From the NCBI GenBank assembly GCA_945788155.1, contig CALZKX010000195.1, forward strand, positions 1 through 11,596: 11,596 nt of DNA, given 5' to 3'. The stretch is from an uncultured Flavobacteriaceae bacterium (GTDB lineage Bacteria > Bacteroidota > Bacteroidia > Flavobacteriales > Flavobacteriaceae). This document shows, one piece after another, positions 5,629 through 11,596 of this stretch (position 1 is its first letter; every line of letters starts with the position of its first letter). The position numbers were made by a program, and so were the translations under genes. The notes below the pieces were generated by a model. It was not told the origin of the DNA. It was given only the letters and a program-made list of their open reading frames with translations, and ran no database searches.

Positions 5629-7673
5629 AACAGTTAATTACCTTAACTGCATTTTTATTTACTATATTCTCTAGTTTGTCTCAAACTAAAGAGCAGGATA
5701 GCCTTGTCATGCAATTTGCGTTTCAAAAACTTGATTCCACCAAGGTAGATACGTCCATACAGCTCATAAAGTCATTCTATAATACTAAAGATTTCCAAAA
5801 AGCTTTAGGATATATTGCACAAACCGAAAAGCTATCTACTTCATTACAATATCATAGTGCTACTGCCGAAATTAAATACTACAAAGCGCTTATTTATTCA
5901 CAAAGAGATGACTATTTTAATGCACTTGACAACTACAATGCATCTCTCCGCTTGTTTAGTCAAATGCAAGATTCACTTGGTATTGCCAAAGTGAACAATA
6001 GCTTGGGGCTTATCGAGATTAAAAGAGGAAATTATGGTAAAGGTTTACGTTATTCATTAACTGCAATAGAAATTTTTGAGCGTAAAAATTTAAGAAGCGA
6101 ATTAAGTTCAGCTTATAATAATCTTTCAGAAGCATACTTTAACACCAATCAAGTAGATAAATCTCTGGAGTTTAACCTTAAAGCATTACAAATACGTGAG
6201 CAACTTCGTGATAGTTCTGGAATTAAAACATCCACAAAAAATATCGCCATACTTTATTCCATGCGCAAGGAGCATAGAAAAGCCATTGAGTATTACGAAA
6301 AATTATTAAATTATTTAGACGTTTTAAAAGAAAGCGATCAAATTATTAGAGGCGATGTATTACCTAGAATTGGTGACGAATATTTACAGTTTAACGATTA
6401 TGAAAAATCTGCTTCCTATTTACTGGAAGGATTAAGGTTAAACAGAAGAACCAACAATAAGTTGGGCATTTTAAAATCGCTCAATAGTTTAGCAAATCTC
6501 AACTTTAAGCAAAGAAAAGTAAGATTAGCCGAAGTACAATTAAATGAGGCTTACGCACTTACTAACCAAGTAAAAAATGATGAGCAGCTTCTAAAAAACT
6601 ATAAATTAAGAGTTGCTATAGATTCTACAAATGGCAACTTTAAAGGCGCTTTTAAATGGCAAGCAGATTACCATGCTTTAAAAAATAAATTGGATGAAGA
6701 AAAAGCAACGCCTTTCGTTTTTGAGGAAGAACCTATAGATATAAGCCAGCCAACAGATACAATAACTGACGACTCGACTTTTGCTGTTGATACAAAAAAA
6801 TTAAAACAACTAAAGTTAATCGCTTATGCTTTAGGAGGAGCACTTCTTGTTGCGTTAATTGCTTTTATAAGCATGTTCATTAACAACCGAAATAGAAAAG
6901 AAGAGTTTGAAGAACTTGACCAAACAAATAAACAATATAAATTGCAAAACGATTCTATTTTAGAGCAGACACGTCATCTTGAAGAAATGAATCAAGTAAA
7001 AGACCGTTTGTTCTCCATTGTATCTCACGATTTAAAGGATTCCATTACTGGTGTTAAAGCATTCTTGGATTTATTAAAAGAAGATAGCATTAGCCAAGAA
7101 GAATTTGACGAACTTATTCCTGAATTAAGTGAAAATGCCGATAATGCTGCTGCCTTATTGATGAATTTATTAAACTGGTCTAAATCGCAAATGCAAAATC
7201 TGGAACCAAAACCAGAGTTATTCAATATTCAAGAGGTATTTGCCGATAAGATAAATTTAATTGAGAAGAAAGTAAATGAAAAGCAAATTATCTTGTTAGA
7301 CGAATCCATTAAAGATTTTGTGTATGCAGATAAGAGCATGATAGAAATTGTAATCCAGAACCTATTAGCAAACGCTGTTAAATTCTCTAGAGTTGGTGAT
7401 GTAATTACCGTTTCCAATAGAGATCGCAATGGCAATGTGCTTATTTGTATTGAAGATACAGGTGTAGGTATTTCTAAAGAGAATCAAGAAAAATTATTTA
7501 AAAACAGTGGTTTTACAACACGAGGGACTGGACATGAAAAAGGCACTGGTTTAGGATTGTCCATTTGTAAGCAAATGGTAGAACTTAACTACGGTAAAAT
7601 TTGGGTTGAAAGCGAACCTAACCTAGGAAGCAAGTTCTTTGTAGAGCTTCCAAAGGCAAAACCTATTGAGTAA
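5625..7673 (+). CDS. membrane sensor histidine kinase with periplasmic TPR domain
   Basis: This 682-aa protein has a Sec signal peptide (about residues 1-19, MKQLITLTAFLFTIFSSLSQ). A periplasmic sensor region of TPR repeats follows (about 35-350; helix pairs such as ALDNYNASLRLF, SLEFNLKALQIR, AIEYYEKLL). One membrane helix lies at about 398-419, then a coiled-coil linker (about 425-460). The HisKA domain has the phosphoacceptor His468 in SHDLKDS. The HATPase domain has an N box (Asn579, Asn583 in QNLLANAVKF), a G1 box (D611-T-G-V-G) and a G2 box (G640-TGLGLS). All catalytic motifs are intact, so it should autophosphorylate. This TPR-kinase architecture is common in Flavobacteriaceae. No response regulator is adjacent, so its partner lies elsewhere and the signal is unknown. 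Its stop codon touches the ctlX stop on the opposite strand. A 42-aa ORF may be coupled to its start by an ATGA overlap. Confidence 0.93.
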   Translation: MKQLITLTAFLFTIFSSLSQTKEQDSLVMQFAFQKLDSTKVDTSIQLIKSFYNTKDFQKALGYIAQTEKLSTSLQYHSATAEIKYYKALIYSQRDDYFNALDNYNASLRLFSQMQDSLGIAKVNNSLGLIEIKRGNYGKGLRYSLTAIEIFERKNLRSELSSAYNNLSEAYFNTNQVDKSLEFNLKALQIREQLRDSSGIKTSTKNIAILYSMRKEHRKAIEYYEKLLNYLDVLKESDQIIRGDVLPRIGDEYLQFNDYEKSASYLLEGLRLNRRTNNKLGILKSLNSLANLNFKQRKVRLAEVQLNEAYALTNQVKNDEQLLKNYKLRVAIDSTNGNFKGAFKWQADYHALKNKLDEEKATPFVFEEEPIDISQPTDTITDDSTFAVDTKKLKQLKLIAYALGGALLVALIAFISMFINNRNRKEEFEELDQTNKQYKLQNDSILEQTRHLEEMNQVKDRLFSIVSHDLKDSITGVKAFLDLLKEDSISQEEFDELIPELSENADNAAALLMNLLNWSKSQMQNLEPKPELFNIQEVFADKINLIEKKVNEKQIILLDESIKDFVYADKSMIEIVIQNLLANAVKFSRVGDVITVSNRDRNGNVLICIEDTGVGISKENQEKLFKNSGFTTRGTGHEKGTGLGLSICKQMVELNYGKIWVESEPNLGSKFFVELPKAKPIE

Positions 7674-8612
7674 TTAAATAATTTTTGGCAAGAAAACTTC
7701 GGCCATCATACAACGTGCACTACCACCACCACAAGCTTCAATAATACTAAGTGAACTTGATAAAATTTCAGCGTGATTTTCCAGTTTTTTTATTTGATCT
7801 TGAGTTAAAGAATCATAAGCTGCTTGACTCATAATTACATAACGCTTATCATCAAATCCTTTAACTTGCAACATATTGCCTGCAAATTTAGCAACCTGTG
7901 CTTCGGTAATATCAATGATTTCCTTACCGTCTTCTTTTAGGTGTTTAATCACGTTTCTACGTTCTTTTGTATCATCAATACTCGCTAAGCAAATAACCGC
8001 AAAGGTCTCACCTAGGCACATCATAACATTGGTATGGTAAATAGGTTCGCGTTTCCCATCAACCGTTTGGTTGGCAGTAAAAATAATTGGAGTAAATTCA
8101 AAATCTTCACAAAACTCAATAAACAATTCCTCATCTGCACGATTTGACAAAGCACAATACGCTTTACGGTTTACGCGATCTAATAGCAAAGCACCTGTAC
8201 CTTCTAGAAACATGCCTTCGTCTTCGGCTGTTCTATAATCCATTATATGATTTATAAGAAACCCTTCATCTTCCAGCTTAAACAATACATCTTCTCTACG
8301 TTCTGTACGCCTATTTTCTGCAAACATTGGGTACAAGCCCACTACACCATTTTCATGAAAAGATATCCAGTTATTTGGAAAATGGGCATCAGGGGTATCT
8401 AAACCATCTTTAGGTTCAAAAACAATAACATTGATACCAACATTTCTTAATTTTTCAACAAACACATCAAATTCTTTTTCTGCTTTCAGCTGTAAAGCTA
8501 ATAGCGTAACATCGTGTATTTCTTTTTGATAATGATTGTTTATGGCTGTTTGTTCGTTAGCCCTAATGTTAGTAGGACGCACCATTAAAATGGTATTGGT
8601 AGTTTGTTGCAT
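7674..8612 (-). CDS. ctlX: CtlX-family citrulline hydrolase / amidinotransferase-fold enzyme
   Basis: This 312-aa enzyme belongs to the guanidine-modifying (pentein) superfamily, with the CtlX-type pattern. The N-terminal motif is TILMVRPTNIRAN. The substrate-binding segment is TPDAHFPNNW (about 73-82), followed by FLEGTGALLLD (about 135-145). The catalytic His193 is in IYHTNVMM and the catalytic Cys301 in ACGGGSARCMMAEVF. The CtlX family is linked to citrulline or arginine-derivative breakdown; relatives include arginine deiminase and dimethylargininase, and the exact substrate is not proven here. GTG at 8615 is also in frame, but the ATG at 8612 is preferred because it gives the normal N-terminus. 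Arginase and an M20 peptidase lie upstream on the same strand, separated only by the DUF6090-like insert. This suggests an arginine-catabolism cluster split by that insert. No strong promoter match was found upstream; TAACTTTA around 8636 is a weak one. Confidence 0.88.
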   Translation of the reverse strand: MQQTTNTILMVRPTNIRANEQTAINNHYQKEIHDVTLLALQLKAEKEFDVFVEKLRNVGINVIVFEPKDGLDTPDAHFPNNWISFHENGVVGLYPMFAENRRTERREDVLFKLEDEGFLINHIMDYRTAEDEGMFLEGTGALLLDRVNRKAYCALSNRADEELFIEFCEDFEFTPIIFTANQTVDGKREPIYHTNVMMCLGETFAVICLASIDDTKERRNVIKHLKEDGKEIIDITEAQVAKFAGNMLQVKGFDDKRYVIMSQAAYDSLTQDQIKKLENHAEILSSSLSIIEACGGGSARCMMAEVFLPKII

Positions 8613-8684
8613 CACTTTAGGTTTTATGCTTAAAGTTAATGATTTTATAATTGAACTAAACTTGACTTTGATAAAAAAAATAGC

Positions 8685-8741
8685 GAACTTCGTTTAACGA
8701 CTGATATAAAACATTGAAACGTTGCATATCATCGCATTGTG
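8685..8741 (+). repeat. 57-nt dispersed repeat, copy B (left flank of the DUF6090 unit)
   Basis: This copy is identical to 2511-2567 at 56 of 57 positions and in the same orientation relative to its accessory gene. It carries CGTTTAACG at 8691-8699 and the same inner TGATAT/ATATCA pair. TTCGTTTAACG (8689-8699) is the exact reverse complement of CGTTAAACGAA at 9641-9651, making 11-bp terminal inverted repeats around the DUF6090-like gene. It lies 72 bp upstream of the ctlX start, in the ctlX promoter region, and 25 bp before the DUF6090-like start. Confidence 0.85.
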
Positions 8742-8766
8742 CTTCATTATAACCAACCGCTAACCA

Positions 8767-9498
8767 ATGATAAAATTCTTTAGAAAAATACGTTACGATC
8801 TTTTGGAGAAAAATAAAACTGGCAAGTATCTAAAATATGCCATTGGAGAAATTATTCTTGTTGTTATTGGTATTTTAATTGCTTTAAGTATAAATAATTG
8901 GAACGAAAATAAAAAATTGAGAAGAGTTGAAACTGAAATTCTTAAAGAAGTTAAAGCTAATTTAGAAAATGATTTAGAAGGCATTCGTGAAAATTTAAAT
9001 CATTTTAAACTTAAAAATAAAAGTGAAAATATAATAATTAATTGGATTGAAGGTAGTGAGTCATTTAATGATTCATTATCCATTCATTTTAATAGCATTC
9101 AGTTTGGGGTAGAGTTTAATTATAACGTAACTCCTTATGAAACATTAAAGCAAATGGGCATGCGAACCATTAAGAACGACTCGCTACGCAACCAAATAGC
9201 CACATTATATGACATAAACTATGAAGGATATAATAGATTAATAGAGTATCAAAATTCATATCAGAGCAAAATCCATGATTTAGAGGTTAAATACTTTAAT
9301 GAAATTGGGCTTTTAGATTTAACCATAATGAAACCTATTAATATTAATGGATTAAGAACAGATAACGACTTAATGTTCCGATATAAAAGTTTCAGAAATT
9401 ATAATGAGACATTTCTTGAATTCTTTGTTCCGGAAATTGAAATAGAGATAATTAAAACAATAGAAATGATTGATCAAGAATTATTGATGAGAAACTAA
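8767..9498 (+). CDS. DUF6090-like single-pass membrane protein
   Basis: This 243-aa protein of unknown function has an N-terminus matching a large flavobacterial family I know as DUF6090. The family signature is a basic start (MIKFFRKIRYDLLEKNKTGKYLKYAIGE), a membrane helix at about residues 26-44 (EIILVVIGILIALSINNW) and NWNE(N/R)KK after the helix. The rest is probably outside the cytoplasm. It is helical and charged, with a coiled-coil-like stretch at about 50-85 (VETEILKEVKANLENDLEGI) and a second helical region to the C-terminus. No catalytic motif is visible. Members often occur in several copies per genome in accessory positions. Here it lies alone on the plus strand between two minus-strand genes, flanked by the 57-nt repeat and an inverted-repeat block, as expected of an acquired cassette. 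No clear TAnnTTTG promoter is seen within 80 bp upstream. The family call is from memory of the N-terminal pattern. Confidence 0.8.
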   Translation: MIKFFRKIRYDLLEKNKTGKYLKYAIGEIILVVIGILIALSINNWNENKKLRRVETEILKEVKANLENDLEGIRENLNHFKLKNKSENIIINWIEGSESFNDSLSIHFNSIQFGVEFNYNVTPYETLKQMGMRTIKNDSLRNQIATLYDINYEGYNRLIEYQNSYQSKIHDLEVKYFNEIGLLDLTIMKPININGLRTDNDLMFRYKSFRNYNETFLEFFVPEIEIEIIKTIEMIDQELLMRN

Positions 9499-9523
9499 AG
9501 CAAAGAAAAAATAACGAAAGCAC

Positions 9524-9649
9524 AACAACGTGTATAGCTCATTGCGGCTGAATTCCTAATCAGAATTCATAGCAATTCACTATCTTTTGTTTACGGCGGA
9601 AAATCATAGCTGATTTTCCGCAACGAGCCATACACGAACACGTTAAACG
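9524..9649 (+). repeat. large imperfect inverted-repeat structure, right end of the DUF6090 unit
   Basis: The outer arms are 9529-9547 and 9618-9636; they pair at 17 of 19 positions, and both differences are transitions. Inside are two nested hairpins. TGAATTC (9549-9555) pairs perfectly with GAATTCA (9563-9569), loop 7 nt. GCGGAAAATCA (9596-9606) pairs perfectly with TGATTTTCCGC (9611-9621), loop TAGC. The block begins AACAACG and ends CGTTAAACG (9641-9649). No T-run follows the strongest hairpin, so it is not a textbook terminator. The shape (long mismatched arms with inner stems and short conserved ends) recalls folded single-strand recombination sites such as integron attC, but the canonical attC boxes are not both present. 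Confidence 0.75.
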
Positions 9650-9661
9650 AAAGCCAAAAAT

Positions 9662-10960
9662 TTACTTCTGATTAATCAATCTATAAATTAATATAGCGGC
9701 TCGCTTTGTTAAATCTTCTATGGTATTAAGGTTAACTGTTTCCTCAGGTGTGTGGCCTCCATCACCCATGGTACCCAAACCATCTATACAATCAACATAT
9801 TGTGCTACAAAAGACACATCAGCAGCACCGCGTTTTAATGGATCGAAAGCTACAACTTCACCATAACCCAAATCCTTACTAACAGTACTAAACATTTCAA
9901 GCAACTGTTTATTCCCTTCTGTTGGACCCATTGCTGGATAACTATCTATAAAGGTCGCCTTTGCAGACGTTTGTGGTAAATTATTGTTAACTATTTCTCT
10001 CATTTTTGCTCGTGCACGCTCTTTTTGATCTTCGGAAATGAATCGTAAGCCTCCATATACTGTTGCTGTTTGTGCTACAACATTACTCTTACCAAAAACA
10101 TCACCTTTACTTAATTGCTGGTCGTAATCCATAAGTGTACCTCCCAAAATAATTCCTGGATTAAAGGTTAAAAACTCCTCGCCTTTTACATTGGTATAAA
10201 AGGCATTTAAGATACGAGACATTTCAAAAATAGCTCCTGCACCAACACGTTCGTTAAATATTTCGGAAGAATGAGCTCTAACTCCTGTTACATCCACTCG
10301 CCAATCTGAAGATCCTCTTCGTGCGATTGTTGCATCGTTAAAACCCGTTGAATTTTCAAAGCCTAAAGCAATATCGCTTCGTTTTCCTGCTTCAATTAAG
10401 TGTTTTCTACTTATGGTCAAGGGTTTTCCAGTGGCTTCTTCATCTCCAGTAAATGCTGCAATTATTTGCGCATTTTTTAGTAACCCATTATCGGCAAGTG
10501 CTTTTAATGCATAAAGAATAATCACGTTACCTCCTTTCATATCGTTGCCTCCTGGAGCATGCGCTATACTATCGTTAACCATTTTGAATTCCTGAAAAGG
10601 GCTATTCTCTTCAAAAACTGTATCTAAATGACCAATCAATAATAGTTTTTTTCCTTTATCTCCCGAAGTTTCGGCAAATAAATGCCCTGACCTATTAACC
10701 TGCGACATATCGTACCAAGAACTTTTAAACCCAATAGCTTCAAATGCTTTCGCAAATACATCGCCAACTTTTTTAACGCCTTCGTGGTTCATGGTGCCAC
10801 TGTTAATGTTTACTACATCTTTTAAAAATTCGATGGTCTCAGCATTATTAACTTCAATGGTTTTTAAAATCTTTTTTTCCTTTCGGGTGAGTTTCTGCGA
10901 AAAGGTAAGTTGCGTGCCCACTAAAAAAATTAGAACGAAGTATTTAAAAAAGGATTTCAT
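9662..10960 (-). CDS. exported M20 zinc peptidase, carboxypeptidase G2-like
   Basis: This 432-aa protein has an N-terminal signal peptide (about residues 1-21, MKSFFKYFVLIFLVGTQLTFS) and a full M20 metallopeptidase domain. The metal and catalytic residues are all visible: H111 and D113 in GHLDTVF, bridging D140 in GGNDMKGG, catalytic E174 and ligand E175 in TGDEEATG, E202 in FENSTG, and H403 in GDGGHTPEE. The dimerisation domain with H230 (GVRAHSSE) lies between. The spacing and the 'RRGSSDWRVDVTGVRAHSS' segment fit the carboxypeptidase G2/glutamate carboxypeptidase branch better than ArgE or DapE, which are cytoplasmic. It probably removes C-terminal residues from peptides or N-acyl amino acids in the periplasm. 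It starts 18 bp after the arginase stop on the same strand, so the two are probably one operon, feeding released amino acids to catabolism. The right end of the DUF6090 unit stops 12 bp beyond its stop codon. Confidence 0.92.
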   Translation of the reverse strand: MKSFFKYFVLIFLVGTQLTFSQKLTRKEKKILKTIEVNNAETIEFLKDVVNINSGTMNHEGVKKVGDVFAKAFEAIGFKSSWYDMSQVNRSGHLFAETSGDKGKKLLLIGHLDTVFEENSPFQEFKMVNDSIAHAPGGNDMKGGNVIILYALKALADNGLLKNAQIIAAFTGDEEATGKPLTISRKHLIEAGKRSDIALGFENSTGFNDATIARRGSSDWRVDVTGVRAHSSEIFNERVGAGAIFEMSRILNAFYTNVKGEEFLTFNPGIILGGTLMDYDQQLSKGDVFGKSNVVAQTATVYGGLRFISEDQKERARAKMREIVNNNLPQTSAKATFIDSYPAMGPTEGNKQLLEMFSTVSKDLGYGEVVAFDPLKRGAADVSFVAQYVDCIDGLGTMGDGGHTPEETVNLNTIEDLTKRAAILIYRLINQK

Positions 10961-10978
10961 ATGTTTTAGGTTTTTATA

Positions 10979-11596
10979 TTATTTGATTTTTAAGGTTTTA
11001 GTAAGCGTTTTAGTAACTTCATCAAGAACTGCAAAGGCGGTTTCACCCATTTTATTTCCCTTGTTATCCAGTAAAGGGTTTACTTCTACAAACTCCATAC
11101 AAATTACTTTATTACTTTTTATAATATGATCTATTATTTTAATGATTTCAAATTCGTCAAAGCCTTTGGAAACTGGTGTTCCTGTGCCATATGAAATAAG
11201 GTCGCAATCCATACTATCAACATCAAACGAAATATAAATCATATCGCAATCTTTTAACCTGTTTAAAGCTTCATCAACACATACTTCTAAACCTCTATGC
11301 CTTACTTCATGAACCATGTAATTTCTAAGCTTTAAGGCCTCCATTTGTTTTTCCTCGGGTTTTTCGGTGTCTCTAACTCCAAAATACACAAGATCATCTG
11401 GTTGCAATTTTTTGCCTTTAATTCCAAGGTTTTTCATGTTTTCCCAGAAATGAATGGAGTTTTTAGAAACTTCGTTAATTTTGTTGGGAATATTATCTTC
11501 ATTAAGGGCAGCTGCTAGAGGCATTCCATGAATATTTCCAGAAGGCGAGGTATATGGTGAGTGCATATCGGCATGAGCGTCAATCCATACAACTCC
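10979..11596 (-). CDS. arginase-family enzyme, C-terminal part (5' end outside window)
   Basis: The gene runs off the right edge: the frame is open past the ATG at 11566, and the codons to 11596 read GVVWIDAHAD, an internal metal-binding motif of the ureohydrolase family. About 205 residues are visible. The manganese ligands are present in DAHAD and in SFDVDSMD, together with the NIHGMPLAAAL, YGTGTPVSKG and MEFVEVNPLLD segments expected of arginase (agmatinases share the metal motifs but differ elsewhere). Arginase hydrolyses arginine to ornithine and urea in the cytoplasm. The missing part should be roughly the first 100 residues, including the first metal-binding histidine. It precedes the M20 peptidase by 18 bp on the same strand, and ctlX follows further downstream. 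Arginase is the best reading; agmatinase or formimidoylglutamase are less likely alternatives. Confidence 0.88.
   Translation of the reverse strand, partial: GVVWIDAHADMHSPYTSPSGNIHGMPLAAALNEDNIPNKINEVSKNSIHFWENMKNLGIKGKKLQPDDLVYFGVRDTEKPEEKQMEALKLRNYMVHEVRHRGLEVCVDEALNRLKDCDMIYISFDVDSMDCDLISYGTGTPVSKGFDEFEIIKIIDHIIKSNKVICMEFVEVNPLLDNKGNKMGETAFAVLDEVTKTLTKTLKIK

Noticed and set aside
8613..8615. GTG start for ctlX
   Set aside because: It adds a single residue directly before an ATG (8612) that gives the expected N-terminus; there is no ribosome-binding evidence to prefer it.
9524..9649. Canonical integron attC site
   Set aside because: Shape and the GTTAAAC end are suggestive, but a matching RYYYAAC box at the other end and an integron integrase are not seen. 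Described only as attC-like in form.
9662..10960. ArgE (acetylornithine deacetylase) assignment for the M20 enzyme, attractive because of the nearby arginine genes
   Set aside because: The protein has an N-terminal signal peptide and carboxypeptidase G2-like motifs, whereas ArgE acts in the cytoplasm.
10791..11129. 112-aa plus-strand ORF across the M20/arginase junction
   Set aside because: It lies antisense to two well-supported genes and its product is low-complexity; a shadow frame. The short minus-strand ORFs at 1025-1210, 7025-7225, 7229-7435 and 8793-8984 are rejected for the same reason.

Overview
The window looks like chromosomal DNA of a marine-type member of the Flavobacteriaceae (Bacteroidota). 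The evidence is the low GC content, the near-absence of Shine-Dalgarno motifs, several exact matches to the Bacteroidota -7 promoter motif TAnnTTTG, and typical flavobacterial protein families: a TonB-dependent receptor, a TPR histidine kinase, a DUF6090-like protein, CtlX and a Bacteroidota-type arginyl-tRNA synthetase. No species can be named from the sequence alone.

Layout. Positions 1-1784 hold the 3' part of a TonB-dependent outer-membrane receptor gene that starts before the window. Two small unrecognised genes follow: a predicted 117-aa lipoprotein (1871-2224) and a 59-aa single-pass membrane protein (2295-2474). A toxin-antitoxin pair of the ParD/ParE type (2631-3174) has its own promoter and a palindromic operator. 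It converges on argS (minus strand, 3325-5133). A 491-bp gap carries the argS promoter and the leader of a TPR-containing membrane histidine kinase (5625-7673). A possible 42-aa upstream ORF overlaps the kinase start by ATGA. The kinase gene abuts, tail to tail with no spacer, a CtlX-family amidinotransferase-fold hydrolase (minus, 7674-8612). A DUF6090-like membrane protein (plus, 8767-9498) comes next. Last are two minus-strand genes in a likely operon: an exported M20/carboxypeptidase-G2-like peptidase (9662-10960), preceded in transcription by an arginase-family gene (10979-11596) that is cut by the window end.

How the parts fit. Arginase, the M20 peptidase and CtlX share one strand and suit a peptide/arginine catabolism cluster. 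ArgS uses the same amino acid but is separated from them by the kinase and has its own promoter.

Most notable signal. The parDE pair and the DUF6090-like gene are unrelated and about 6 kb apart, yet each sits in what looks like a small cassette of the same design. The left flank is a nearly identical 57-nt sequence (56/57 matches; 2511-2567 and 8685-8741) containing CGTTTAACG. The right flank is a 110-130-nt imperfect inverted-repeat structure ending in the reverse complement CGTTAAACG (3193-3313 and 9524-9649). Both right ends stop 11-12 nt from the stop codon of a converging chromosomal gene (argS, the M20 peptidase gene). No recombinase is encoded here, so if the units are mobile they must be moved in trans. 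The second cassette separates ctlX from the arginase/M20 operon.
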